This document shows, in pieces, positions 16,638 to 24,772 of a stretch of DNA of 64,000 bases. This DNA is from Clostridia bacterium (lineage in GTDB: Bacteria > Bacillota > Clostridia > Christensenellales > Aristaeellaceae), in NCBI GenBank assembly GCA_017549335.1, contig JAFYVB010000041.1, positions 49,552 through 113,551 on the forward strand, in the 5' to 3' direction. The notes beneath the pieces were generated by a model. It ran no database searches and was not told the DNA's origin. It was given only the letters and a program-made list of their open reading frames with translations. Both the position numbers and the translations under genes were made by a program. Each line of letters begins with the position of its first letter. Position 1 is the stretch's first letter.

Positions 16638-17783
16638 ATGCGTCAGCTGATTCTTGTGCGCTATGGCGAGATTTATTTGAAGGGTCTTAACCGCCCTTAT
16701 TTTATCCGTACGCTGGTGAATCGCATCAAGCAGGCCGTGCGCCCCTTCGGCGGCAAGGTATGGCTGAATGATTCCCGCATTTTCGTCAGCGATATGACGG
16801 ATATGGAAGCGTGCATGGAAAAGGTGCGCAAGGTGTTTGGTGTGCATTCTCTCTGTCCCGCCATTGAAATGGACAAGAGTGATTTTACCGCCGTTTGCGA
16901 GAAAGCAACCGAGATGATGCAGGGCATTCAGGGTACCTTCAAGGTGGATTCCCGCCGTTCGGACAAGCGTTATCCCATGACCTCCCCGCAGATGAACATG
17001 GAAATGGGCGGATACATTCTCAGCCGCTGCCCGCAGCTGAAGGTGGATATCCATAAGCCCGAATACGTGATGAATCTTGAGATCCGCGATCATGCGTATC
17101 TGTATGTCCGCGTGATCGAGGCTGTGGGCGGTATGCCGGTTGGCACGGGCGGCAAGGCGTCGCTCCTGCTTTCCGGCGGCATTGACAGCCCCGTGGCCGG
17201 TTATCTCATCGCCAAGCGCGGTGTGGAGATCAGCGCCATTCATTTCCATTCCTATCCCTATACCAGCGAACGCGCCAAGGAAAAGGTGCTGACGCTGGCT
17301 AAGCAGCTGTCGGAATACTGCTGCGGCATCAAGGTGTTTGTGGTTCCCTTTACCGAGCCGCAGCTGCAGATCCATGAAAAATGTCCCGAAGAATACGGCA
17401 CGCTGATCATGCGCCGCTTTATGATGCGCATTGCTGCCCGTATCGCAAAGAATGAGGGCTCCAAGGCGCTGATCACCGGCGAAAGCCTGGGTCAGGTAGC
17501 CAGCCAGACCATCGACGCCTTGTGCTGCACCGATGCCGTGGCGGATATGCCTGTTTTCCGTCCGCTGATCGGCAGTGATAAGATCGAGATCATCCGCATT
17601 GCCGAAAAGATCGGCACCTATGAAACCTCCTGCCAGCCCTATGAAGACTGCTGCACGGTATTTACGCCTCGCCATCCGGCTACGCATCCCAAAATGGATC
17701 ATGTGGCCCGTGCCGAGCAGTGTCTGGATATCGAAGCACTGGTTTCCGCTGCGGTGGAAGGCACCGAAGTCATCGAACTGTAA
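16638..17783 (+). CDS. thiI: tRNA 4-thiouridine synthase ThiI
   Basis: A 381-residue sulfurtransferase that adenylates U8 of tRNA and inserts sulfur. It contains an N-terminal ferredoxin-like and THUMP region (IRTLVNRIKQAVRPFGG; FKVDSRRSDKRYPMTSPQMN) and the PP-loop ATP site LLLSGGIDSPVAGYL near residue 178. The segment TGESLGQVASQTIDAL and the C-terminal TPRHPATHP are typical. The rhodanese domain found in enteric ThiI is absent, as usual in Gram-positive bacteria. Its sulfur donor is likely the desulfurase encoded just upstream. Confidence 0.95.
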   Translation: MRQLILVRYGEIYLKGLNRPYFIRTLVNRIKQAVRPFGGKVWLNDSRIFVSDMTDMEACMEKVRKVFGVHSLCPAIEMDKSDFTAVCEKATEMMQGIQGTFKVDSRRSDKRYPMTSPQMNMEMGGYILSRCPQLKVDIHKPEYVMNLEIRDHAYLYVRVIEAVGGMPVGTGGKASLLLSGGIDSPVAGYLIAKRGVEISAIHFHSYPYTSERAKEKVLTLAKQLSEYCCGIKVFVVPFTEPQLQIHEKCPEEYGTLIMRRFMMRIAARIAKNEGSKALITGESLGQVASQTIDALCCTDAVADMPVFRPLIGSDKIEIIRIAEKIGTYETSCQPYEDCCTVFTPRHPATHPKMDHVARAEQCLDIEALVSAAVEGTEVIEL

Positions 17784-17798
17784 TTCAAGGAGAAATAC

Positions 17799-19007
17799 AT
17801 GATTATTCGCTCTGACAGAATGGAAATGGTCCATTCCGATATCCGCGGCCCGCTGTATGAGGAAGCTCTTCGGATGCAGGCGGAAGGCATGGACGTACTG
17901 AAACTCAACACCGGCAATCCCGCCAGCTTCGGCTTTAAGCTGCCCAACAGCGTGCGTCAGGCGCTGGCGCGTCACATCGATGAAGCGGTTCCCTATTGCG
18001 ATATGCGGGGTATGCCCAACGCCCGTGACGTGATCTGCAGCTACCATATCGGCCGCGGTCTCAAAGGCATTACGCCGGATGATATTTTTATCTGCAACGG
18101 CGTCAGTGAAGCAGCTTCCATGGCCATGACGGCGCTGGTCAGTGTGGGGGATGAGATCCTGATGCCCTCGCCCTGCTACTCGCTTTGGAGTAATAACGCC
18201 TATATCTGCGCCGGCAAGCCCGTTTTTTACCGCTGCGATCCCCAAAATGAATGGAATCCCGATCCCGAGGACATTGCCCGTAAGGTAACGCCGCGCACCA
18301 AGGCCATTGTGATCATCAACCCCAATAATCCCACCGGCGCTGTTTACAGCCGTGAAACGCTGCTGGCTATCGCCGATATCGCCCGCAAGAATAAGCTGGT
18401 ACTGCTGGCAGACGAGATCTATGACAGGCTGATCATGGACGGTCTGGATCATTATTCCGTGGCGGCACTGGCACCCGACGTACCTTGCATTACTTTTAAC
18501 GGCCTGAGTAAGTCCCATATTATCTGCGGCTTCCGCTGCGGCTGGATGGTGCTTTCCGGTCCCAAGGGTGAACTGGATGATATCAAGAGCGCCATCACGC
18601 AGCTGGCCTCCATGCGCCTGTGCGGCAATGCGCTGACCCAGCTGGTCATTCCTGCCGCACTGGTAGACAGCGAAAGCACCCGCTCCATGCTGGTGCCCGG
18701 CGGCAGGCTTTATGAGCAGCGCCGTGCCACCGTGGAGACTCTGTCCAAGTTTGAAGGCGTGTCCGTAGTCCCCAATAAAGCGGCCTTCTACCTTTTCCCG
18801 GGCTTTGACGGGGAAATGTATGACTTTAAGGACGGACACGATCTGGCCATGAAATTCCTCCATGAAAAGCATGTGCTGGTGATCCCCGGCGGCGGCTTTG
18901 ACTGGAATGAGGATCTGCGCGTGCGCATCGTCATGCTGCCTGATGCCGAGCGGCTTTCACAGGCGATGGAAGCTCTTGGCGATTTCCTCAAAAAGCATAA
19001 ACGCTGA
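17799..19007 (+). CDS. PLP-dependent aminotransferase, AlaA/AlaT-like
   Basis: A 402-residue class I aminotransferase. INPNNPTGAVYS near residue 167, LLADEIYDRLIMDG near residue 203 and the PLP lysine in FNGLSKSHIICGFRCGWM near residue 240 define the family. The YCDMRGMPNARDVICSYH segment and overall length match glutamate-pyruvate aminotransferases of the AlaA/AlaT group, so alanine formation from pyruvate and glutamate is the likely reaction. AAGGAGA precedes the ATG. It closes the long operon that starts at the asp23-family gene and is followed by a strong terminator. Confidence 0.87.
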   Translation: MIIRSDRMEMVHSDIRGPLYEEALRMQAEGMDVLKLNTGNPASFGFKLPNSVRQALARHIDEAVPYCDMRGMPNARDVICSYHIGRGLKGITPDDIFICNGVSEAASMAMTALVSVGDEILMPSPCYSLWSNNAYICAGKPVFYRCDPQNEWNPDPEDIARKVTPRTKAIVIINPNNPTGAVYSRETLLAIADIARKNKLVLLADEIYDRLIMDGLDHYSVAALAPDVPCITFNGLSKSHIICGFRCGWMVLSGPKGELDDIKSAITQLASMRLCGNALTQLVIPAALVDSESTRSMLVPGGRLYEQRRATVETLSKFEGVSVVPNKAAFYLFPGFDGEMYDFKDGHDLAMKFLHEKHVLVIPGGGFDWNEDLRVRIVMLPDAERLSQAMEALGDFLKKHKR

Positions 19008-19020
19008 TATTCATAATAAA

Positions 19021-19056
19021 ACAGTGCATGACTTTTACCGTCATGCACTGTTTTTT
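19021..19056. terminator. Strong rho-independent terminator
   Basis: Perfect 12-bp arms 19021-19032 and 19040-19051 with a 7-base loop and a T-run (19051-19056). An A-run on the other side lets it act on the convergent SGNH hydrolase gene too. Confidence 0.9.
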
Positions 19057-19069
19057 GTGTAGGAAAAAA

Positions 19070-20197
19070 TCAATCGTTCAGGTACTGCGCAGGCACGCTT
19101 TCAGCCATGTTCTCGGCGCCGGGCCAGGAGGGATGGAGATGGTCGCCTTTATCAAAGGCGGGAAGCAGCTGCAGAGGATCTTCGGGATCACGGTTGGCAA
19201 GATCGAAATCAACAACGCCGTCGGCTTCGTTCTGGGTGCGGATCCATGCATTGACGCCGGTACGGATGGCTTCGCGCTTGTCATTGAAGGTGGTCCAGCC
19301 TTTGATAGGCATGATGGTGGCAAGATACACTTTCAATCCCAGCTCATGCGCCTTGCGAACGTATACCCGCAGGCCTTCCACCAGCTCATCCACGGTGGGA
19401 AGATCGCTCCACGGGCGATACTGCGAGCCGTTGGGATGGATAATATCGTTGATGCCGTGGAGAATGACCACGCGATCGGCGCCGGCAGCGGATACCTCGC
19501 GCTCAAAGCGGTCATGACCGCGGGAGCCGTAATGACGGTTAAGCAGCGTTTCGTACTGACGCAGTACGCGGCTGCCGCCGATGCCGCGGCGGATAACGGA
19601 AAGATGTTTACGCTCTTCGCGCAGGATGCGGAGCATCAGATAATCCGGCCAGGCCTGAGCGGTGATGCTGTCGCCGAAGCAAACGAGGGTATGAGCGTTT
19701 TCATCTTCGGTGAGCACGTCAACGGTATCAAGGAAGAAGGCCGTTTCGGTGGGGGCGGTATGGAATTCGGGAAGCGTATATTCCTCCGCATGATCGCCCT
19801 CGGCATATTCAAAGCGGCAAAGCGGGCCGGTATCGTTGGTGCCGCAGGCAAGGTTGGTCATTTCACCGATATAGAAACTGACAAAGTAATCTTCGCCGCG
19901 GATGAGGGAAAAATCGATCTCATCGCTGATAATGCGCGCACCGGCATCCAGATGACATTCGGTCTGTCCGCCGAAGGTAACGGGCACAATGCCGCGTCCG
20001 TCGGCGCCGATGAACAGCTTGGTAATGACGGCGTTTTCCTTGCCGTAGAGGTTGTTCAGATGCAGACGTACACGGCTGCCCGAAAGCATGGCCCGCAGCG
20101 TATAATGCAGCGTAACGTCCTTTGCGTAACGCGTGGGATGAGGGGCTGTGAAGGAAGGGGAAGAGCCCCATACGGCAACCCATTTGGAAGTACTCAT
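19070..20197 (-). CDS. SGNH/GDSL hydrolase with N-terminal jelly-roll region
   Basis: A 375-residue esterase-like protein without signal peptide. The C-terminal half is an SGNH hydrolase: block I VCFGDSITAQ near residue 173 with the catalytic Ser, block II GIGGSRVL near 208, block III LHGINDI near 248, and block V DHLHPSW near 360 with Asp and His. The N-terminal 160 residues (HYTLRAMLSGSRVRLHLNN, DEIDFSLIRGEDYFVSFYIGE) look like the beta-sandwich found in bacterial GDSL lipase-like carbohydrate esterases. Deacetylation of plant or host glycans is the likely role. AAAGGAGCC precedes the ATG, and an extended -10 (TGCTATAAT) lies about 45 bases upstream. Confidence 0.83.
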   Translation of the reverse strand: MSTSKWVAVWGSSPSFTAPHPTRYAKDVTLHYTLRAMLSGSRVRLHLNNLYGKENAVITKLFIGADGRGIVPVTFGGQTECHLDAGARIISDEIDFSLIRGEDYFVSFYIGEMTNLACGTNDTGPLCRFEYAEGDHAEEYTLPEFHTAPTETAFFLDTVDVLTEDENAHTLVCFGDSITAQAWPDYLMLRILREERKHLSVIRRGIGGSRVLRQYETLLNRHYGSRGHDRFEREVSAAGADRVVILHGINDIIHPNGSQYRPWSDLPTVDELVEGLRVYVRKAHELGLKVYLATIMPIKGWTTFNDKREAIRTGVNAWIRTQNEADGVVDFDLANRDPEDPLQLLPAFDKGDHLHPSWPGAENMAESVPAQYLND

Positions 20198-20317
20198 AAA
20201 ACGGCTCCTTTGTTTTATGTATTGAGATGATTCATTATAGCACAGCCCTTAAATGAAAAAAAGAGCGATTTTCAAGGATTTCCATTTTTTCCTCAATGCG
20301 GGAAAGCAGCCTTTGCA

Positions 20318-20346
20318 GTATAAAACCGACAAATCGACCCACAATA
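20318..20346 (+). promoter_or_regulatory. Possible sigma-F/sigma-G promoter of spoVT
   Basis: GTATA (20318-20322) and CACAATA (20340-20346) are 17 bases apart. The sigma-G consensus is close to GHATR, about 18 bases, then CATNHTA, so the -10 has one mismatch. Bacillus spoVT is sigma-G dependent. Confidence 0.4.
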
Positions 20347-20388
20347 GTGCTGTGAAAACAATGCAGCTTTGAAGGAGTGTAGCCTGTT

Positions 20389-20943
20389 ATGAAAGCAACC
20401 GGCATCGTGCGGCGCATTGACGAACTGGGCCGTGTCGTCATACCCAAGGAAATCAGAAGAACGCTTCGTATCCGCGAGGGCGACCCGCTGGAGATTTACA
20501 CCGACAGGGACGGTGAAGTGATTTTGAAAAAGTATTCGCCGATCGGTGAGATGTCTTCGTTTGCCCGGGATTATACCGAGTCTATTTTCCGATCGACGGG
20601 GCATATTGCTTGCATTGTGGACCGTGATCAGGTGGTGGCAGCCAGCGGCGTCAATAAGAAGGAGCTGTGGGACAAGCCCATCAGTCATGATCTGGAGCAG
20701 GTGATCGCCAGCCGCCAGACCCAGACTTACAGCCGCATGGGCGGCAACAAAATGATGTCCGTTACCAACGAAGAGGATAACGGAGGATATACCGCGCAGG
20801 TGGTATCGCCCATCATTGCCGACGGTGAAGCGATCGGCGCGGTGCTGCTGCTCTCCCGCGAGCAGGGGGCGAGAATGGGAGATATCGAAGTGAAGGTGGC
20901 GGAAACCGCCGCCGGTATTGTAGGCAGACAAATGGAACAGTGA
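20389..20943 (+). CDS. spoVT: Stage V sporulation protein T
   Basis: A 184-residue transcription regulator. Residues 1-50 are an AbrB-type swapped-hairpin DNA-binding domain (TGIVRRIDELGRVVIPKEIR, then LRIREGDPLEIYTD). Residues 55-184 form a GAF-like domain (HIACIVDRDQVVAASG, YTAQVVSPIIADGEAIGAVLLLS). SpoVT adjusts sigma-G dependent gene expression in the forespore, so this implies the organism or its recent ancestors form endospores. GAAGGAG precedes the ATG. The gene is monocistronic with its own terminator and is divergent from the SGNH hydrolase. Base composition is like its neighbours. Confidence 0.94.
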   Translation: MKATGIVRRIDELGRVVIPKEIRRTLRIREGDPLEIYTDRDGEVILKKYSPIGEMSSFARDYTESIFRSTGHIACIVDRDQVVAASGVNKKELWDKPISHDLEQVIASRQTQTYSRMGGNKMMSVTNEEDNGGYTAQVVSPIIADGEAIGAVLLLSREQGARMGDIEVKVAETAAGIVGRQMEQ

Positions 20944-20948
20944 GCCCA

Positions 20949-20976
20949 AACTCCGCTGTATACGGCGGAGTTTTTT
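20949..20976 (+). terminator. Rho-independent terminator after spoVT
   Basis: AACTCCGC (20949-20956) pairs with GCGGAGTT (20965-20972), followed by a T-run. Confidence 0.85.
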
Positions 20977-20999
20977 GTGTAAAAAATTTGAAAAAGGTA

Positions 21000-21028
21000 T
21001 TGACAATTTTGCAGGGAAATATTAGAAT
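21000..21028 (+). promoter_or_regulatory. Sigma-A promoter of the feoA-feoB operon
   Basis: TTGACA (21000-21005), 17-base spacer, TAGAAT (21023-21028). The start of transcription would fall at about 21035, just before the palindromic operator. Confidence 0.8.
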
Positions 21029-21035
21029 ATCACAT

Positions 21036-21053
21036 GGTTAGACGCGTCTAACC
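21036..21053. promoter_or_regulatory. Perfect 18-bp palindrome, probable metal-regulator operator before feoA
   Basis: GGTTAGACGCGTCTAACC is perfectly self-complementary and overlaps the predicted transcription start. The TTAG...CTAA arms resemble DtxR/IdeR-type iron boxes more than Fur boxes. The same GTTAG-N6-CTAAC element recurs before feoB. Confidence 0.65.
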
Positions 21054-21097
21054 GAACAAAAAGACTTTGCGCGCCGAAAACGGCGCAGGAGGCAGCA

Positions 21098-21310
21098 ATG
21101 AATTTATCCATGGCAGAGGCAGGCAAGGAGTACATCATCAAAAGCATTGAAACGGATGATGAAGAGCTTAATTCCTTTCTGTTTTCTTTGGGATGCTACA
21201 GCGGCGAGCCCATCACGGTGGTTGCCCGCAGAAAGCGCAGCTTCACCGTCTCCATCAAGGACGGCAGATATAACATTGACGCACAGCTGGCGGAGGCCAT
21301 TATCGTTTGA
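21098..21310 (+). CDS. feoA: FeoA-family ferrous iron transport protein
   Basis: A 70-residue SH3-like FeoA protein (MSLAEA-type start, FLFSLGCYSGEPITVVARRK, then SFTVSIKDGRYNIDAQLAEAI). FeoA binds the cytoplasmic side of FeoB and supports Fe2+ uptake. GGAGG precedes the ATG at 21098. The gene is the first of a three-gene unit with feoB and a small Cys-rich protein. A palindromic operator lies in its leader and a second copy follows it. The canonical S-x-G-[FL]-x-P-G motif is altered here to SLGCYSG, which is a mild divergence. Confidence 0.85.
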   Translation: MNLSMAEAGKEYIIKSIETDDEELNSFLFSLGCYSGEPITVVARRKRSFTVSIKDGRYNIDAQLAEAIIV

Positions 21311-21352
21311 TCTGACAGACAAGGCACAACGCCGGTTCTTTTTTACACAATG

Positions 21353-21368
21353 GTTAGACAAGACTAAC
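21353..21368. promoter_or_regulatory. Second copy of the feo operator, between feoA and feoB
   Basis: GTTAGACAAGACTAAC has the same GTTAG-N6-CTAAC arms as the element before feoA. No clear sigma-A promoter accompanies it, so it may be a second binding site within the transcript unit or mark an unrecognised promoter. Confidence 0.55.
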
Positions 21369-21415
21369 TGAAGGCGCGGATCCAAAGGCGCCGAAGGTTT
21401 GAGGAGGAGATTGCA

Positions 21416-23425
21416 ATGAGAATTGCATTTGCGGGAAATCCCAACAGCGGGAAGACCACGATGTATAATGCCCTGACCGGGCGCAATGAAAAGGTTGGCA
21501 ACTGGGCCGGCGTGACCATCGATAAGAAAGAGGCGCCGATCAGAAAAATGTATGCGGCGGAGCAGGAATTGATCGCGGTCGATCTGCCGGGGGCGTATTC
21601 CATGTCCCCGTTCACCTCCGAAGAAAGCATTACCAGCGCCTATGTGAAAAACGAAAATCCCGACGTTATTATCAATATCGTGGATGCTACCAATCTGAGC
21701 CGCAGCCTGTTTTTTACCACACAGCTGCTGGAATTGGGCATTCCCACGGTGGTCGCTCTCAACAAGACGGACGTGAACCAGAAAAAGGAAACCAAAATCA
21801 ACGTCAGACTTCTTGCCGAAAGTCTGGGCTGCCCTGTGGTTGATACCTCTTCCGTTGTGGGGGAAGTGCTGGCGGAGATCGTTAAAGCAGCGGCTGCTCT
21901 CCACGGAAAAGAGCAGAAAGCGCCGTACGTGCAGGGGGATATTGATCTGAACGATAAAGCGGCGGTTGAGGCTGCGGACCGCAAGCGTTTTGCCTTTGTC
22001 AATGCGCTGGTCTCCAAGGTTGAAAGCCGAAAAGTGCTGACCCGCAACAAGAATTCTCAGGACAAGATCGATGAAGTGCTGACGCATCCGGTTTCCGGCC
22101 TTGTGATTTTTGCCGGCATCATGTTCCTCGTTTTCCAGATCTCTCAGGCGTGGGCAGGACCGTGGATCGCCGATTGGATGGTGGGCTGGATCGATGCATT
22201 CAAGGAGTGGGTCGGCAGCTTGCTGGAGGGCGGAAACGAGTTCCTCGTAGCTTTGCTGACAGAGGGCATCATCGGCGGTGTAAGCGCTGTTGTGGGCTTC
22301 CTGCCGCTGGTCATGGTGATGTATTTCCTGATCTCCCTGCTGGAAGACTGCGGGTATATGGCGCGTGCCACGGTTGTTCTTGATCCTATTTTCAAGAAAG
22401 TCGGGCTGAACGGCAAATCGGTGATCCCCTTTATCGTGGGTACAGGCTGCGCCATTCCCGGCGTTATGGCGGCGCGTACCATCCGCAATGAGCGCGAGCG
22501 CCATGTGACCGCCATGCTCACGCCCTTTATGCCCTGCGGCGCCAAACTGCCTGTGATCGCGCTGTTCTCCGGCGCATTTTTCGCCGATGCAAGCTGGGTG
22601 GGCACGCTGATGTATTTCTTTGGCATTGCTCTGATTCTGGTGTGTGCGCTGCTGGTGAACAAGATCGTCGGCTACAAGCACCGCAAGTCCTTTTTCATCA
22701 TCGAGCTGCCCGAATACAAAATGCCCTCCTTTAAGCGTGCGTGCATGGATATGCTCAGCCGCGGCTGGTCTTATATCGTAAAGGCCGGTACCATCATTCT
22801 GGTCTGCAACGCGGTGGTCTTCGTTATGCAGTCCTTCGACTGGAGCTTCGGGCTGGTGGCGGAGGGAATGGAAAACACCTCCATCCTTGCGACCGTCGCC
22901 AATCCCATTGCCGTGGTGATTCTGCCCATTGTCGGTATAAAGGCCTGGCAGCTGGCTGCTGCTGCCGTGACCGGTTTTATTGCCAAGGAAAACGTGGTGG
23001 GTACGCTGGCTGTATGCTTTGGCATTTCCAACCTGATCGATACCGAAGAGCTGGCACTGATGGAAGGCGCGGGCGCCGAGGTTGCTGCGATCTTCGGCAT
23101 CACCAAGGTTGCGGCGCTGGCCTACCTTATGTTTAACCTCTTTACACCGCCCTGCTTTGCTGCCATGGGTGCGATGAACGCCGAAATCAAGAATAAAAAA
23201 TGGTTCTGGGGCGGCATTGCCTTGCAGCTGGGCGTGGGTTACACCGCAGGCTATCTGATCTACACTGTCGGTACGCTGATGACTGCGCCTGCGGCGCTGA
23301 ATGTCCCTGCTGCCGTCGGCGGCGGCATCGCCGTGCTGCTTATGGCTGCGTATGTGACGTATCTGTGTCTGACTGCGGATAAAAAGCTCAGAAGTGAATA
23401 TACTTTGGAAGGTAAAAACGGATGA
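21416..23425 (+). CDS. feoB: Ferrous iron transport protein B
   Basis: A 669-residue FeoB, the membrane Fe2+ transporter with a GTPase domain. G1 is GNPNSGKTTMYN near residue 8, G2 NWAGVTID near 30, G3 DLPGAYSM near 57, G4 NKTD near 118 and G5 around SSVVGE near 147. The membrane part begins near residue 220 and includes the conserved gate segments GYMARATVVLDPIFKKVGLNG and TPFMPCGAKLPVIALFSGAFF, and a C-terminal ENVVGTLAVCF. GAGGAGG lies 8 bases before the ATG. It is probably iron-repressed through the palindromes upstream. Its stop overlaps the start of a small Cys-rich gene (ATGA). A second, more divergent FeoB lies at 32.4 kb. Confidence 0.95.
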   Translation: MRIAFAGNPNSGKTTMYNALTGRNEKVGNWAGVTIDKKEAPIRKMYAAEQELIAVDLPGAYSMSPFTSEESITSAYVKNENPDVIINIVDATNLSRSLFFTTQLLELGIPTVVALNKTDVNQKKETKINVRLLAESLGCPVVDTSSVVGEVLAEIVKAAAALHGKEQKAPYVQGDIDLNDKAAVEAADRKRFAFVNALVSKVESRKVLTRNKNSQDKIDEVLTHPVSGLVIFAGIMFLVFQISQAWAGPWIADWMVGWIDAFKEWVGSLLEGGNEFLVALLTEGIIGGVSAVVGFLPLVMVMYFLISLLEDCGYMARATVVLDPIFKKVGLNGKSVIPFIVGTGCAIPGVMAARTIRNERERHVTAMLTPFMPCGAKLPVIALFSGAFFADASWVGTLMYFFGIALILVCALLVNKIVGYKHRKSFFIIELPEYKMPSFKRACMDMLSRGWSYIVKAGTIILVCNAVVFVMQSFDWSFGLVAEGMENTSILATVANPIAVVILPIVGIKAWQLAAAAVTGFIAKENVVGTLAVCFGISNLIDTEELALMEGAGAEVAAIFGITKVAALAYLMFNLFTPPCFAAMGAMNAEIKNKKWFWGGIALQLGVGYTAGYLIYTVGTLMTAPAALNVPAAVGGGIAVLLMAAYVTYLCLTADKKLRSEYTLEGKNG

Positions 23426-23586
23426 AAACTGTCATTGTTTCGATTGTGCTTATTCTGATTCTCGGCGGCGCTGCGCTCTATATTTACAGAGCAAAAAAAC
23501 GCGGCGTTAAGTGTATCGGCTGCCCCAACAGCGCAAAATGCTCCGGAAACTGCGCGGGCTGCAGCTGCGGCAGTGAAGAATCATAA
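23422..23586 (+). CDS. FeoB-associated Cys-rich membrane protein
   Basis: A 54-residue protein. One N-terminal transmembrane helix (VIVSIVLILILGGAALYIY) is followed by a short basic stretch and a C-terminal tail with six cysteines in the pattern CxGC(x5)C(x3)CxGCxC. The ATG overlaps the feoB stop. Proteins of this size and pattern commonly follow feoB in Bacillota and are annotated as FeoB-associated Cys-rich membrane proteins. A metal-handling role at the exit of the FeoB channel is suspected but not shown, to my knowledge. The operon ends in a terminator 17 bases later. Confidence 0.85.
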   Translation: MKTVIVSIVLILILGGAALYIYRAKKRGVKCIGCPNSAKCSGNCAGCSCGSEES

Positions 23587-23602
23587 TGCTGCTTTTTGCG
23601 GA

Positions 23603-23638
23603 GGGAATACGGTGAAGCGCCGTATTCCCATCTTTTTT
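23603..23638 (+). terminator. Terminator of the feo operon
   Basis: GGGAATACGG (23603-23612) pairs with CCGTATTCCC (23620-23629), then a six-base T-run at 23633. Confidence 0.85.
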
Positions 23639-23649
23639 GCCCGTTTCTC

Positions 23650-23678
23650 TTGCGAAAATGGATATGGAATGATAAAAT
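23650..23678 (+). promoter_or_regulatory. Sigma-A promoter of the sugar kinase/MFS pair
   Basis: TTGCGA (23650-23655), 17-base spacer, TAAAAT (23673-23678); AAGGAGG and the ATG at 23702 follow. Confidence 0.65.
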
Positions 23679-23701
23679 GCATACGGTAAGGAGGCGTACC
23701 T

Positions 23702-24772
23702 ATGGAAAAGATTATCAATGCATTTGCACTCGAAGGAAAGGTAATTTCCTGTGCCCGTCACGGCAGCGGTCATATCAATAAAACCTTTTTGCTGCACACC
23801 GATGCAGGAAAAGCATATATTCTGCAAACCATCAATCACCATATTTTTAAAGATGTAAAAAGCCTGATGGCAAACATCGCGTCCGTCACGGCCTTTCTGG
23901 CGGAAAGGGAAAGCGATCGCCGCCGCGTACTGCATCTGGTAAAGACCCGCAGCGGTGAAAACTACCTTTTTGAAAACGGCGAATACTGGCGCGTGTATGA
24001 AGCCATTCTGGACAGCCTGAGCCTGGATCTGCCCGAATCGGCGGAGGATTTCTATCAGAGCGCGGTGGCTTTCGGTCAGTTCCAGATGCAGCTGGCGGAT
24101 TTTCCTGCCGCCACGCTGGCTGAGACCATTCCTCATTTCCACGACACGCCTGTGCGCTATGAGAATTTCAGGCGCGCCATTGAAGAAGACGTGTGCGGAC
24201 GGCTGGAAAGCGTAAAGAAAGAAGTGGAATTTGCCCTCGCCCGCGAGGAGGAGGCCGGCACGATGATGCGGCTTTTGCAGGAAGGCAAGCTTCCTCTGCG
24301 TGTGACCCACAACGATACCAAGCTGAACAACGTTTTGCTTGACAAAGCGACCCGCAAGCCCCTTTGCGTGATCGATCTGGATACCGTGATGCCCGGTTTG
24401 GCGGCCAACGATTACGGCGATTCCATCCGTTTTGGCGCCAGCACCGCCACGGAGGATGAAAAGGATTTAAACAAGGTGACCATGTCCCTTGAAATGTTTG
24501 AAGCCTACACCCGCGGCTTCCTTTCCGCCTGCGGAAAGAGTCTGACGGAGACCGAGATCAAAACGCTGCCCATGGGCGCCAAGCTGATGACGCTGGAGTG
24601 CGGTGTGCGCTTCCTGACGGACTATCTGCAGGGGGACACCTACTTTGGCACCCATTACGAAGGGCAGAATCTGGATCGCTGCCGCACCCAGTTCAAGCTG
24701 GTATGGGATATGGAGCAGAAGTGGGATAAGATGGCGGCTATCATCGATCAGGTAAGCAAAGAAATCAAATGA
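23702..24772 (+). CDS. Aminoglycoside-phosphotransferase-fold sugar kinase (NahK-like)
   Basis: A 356-residue kinase with the APH fold. GSGHINKTFLL near residue 22 corresponds to the nucleotide loop of N-acetylhexosamine 1-kinases. The catalytic loop is VTHNDTKLNNVLLD near residue 201 and the metal site VIDLDTVMPGLAANDYGD near 222. NahK makes N-acetylhexosamine 1-phosphate in the galacto-N-biose/lacto-N-biose pathway, and this protein may do the same; other hexose or choline-type kinases share the fold, so the substrate is unproved. The gene overlaps a following MFS transporter gene by four bases, which suggests uptake and phosphorylation of the same compound. AAGGAGG precedes the ATG. Confidence 0.75.
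   Translation: MEKIINAFALEGKVISCARHGSGHINKTFLLHTDAGKAYILQTINHHIFKDVKSLMANIASVTAFLAERESDRRRVLHLVKTRSGENYLFENGEYWRVYEAILDSLSLDLPESAEDFYQSAVAFGQFQMQLADFPAATLAETIPHFHDTPVRYENFRRAIEEDVCGRLESVKKEVEFALAREEEAGTMMRLLQEGKLPLRVTHNDTKLNNVLLDKATRKPLCVIDLDTVMPGLAANDYGDSIRFGASTATEDEKDLNKVTMSLEMFEAYTRGFLSACGKSLTETEIKTLPMGAKLMTLECGVRFLTDYLQGDTYFGTHYEGQNLDRCRTQFKLVWDMEQKWDKMAAIIDQVSKEIK

Noticed and set aside
16134-18872. Open frame of 912 codons antisense to the desulfurase, thiI and aminotransferase genes
   Set aside because: Shadow of three conserved genes; composition rich in His, Gly and Ala without any domain pattern.
19028-20230. 400-codon plus-strand frame opposite the SGNH hydrolase
   Set aside because: The minus-strand gene has all SGNH blocks and a ribosome binding site; the plus-strand frame starts inside the terminator hairpin.
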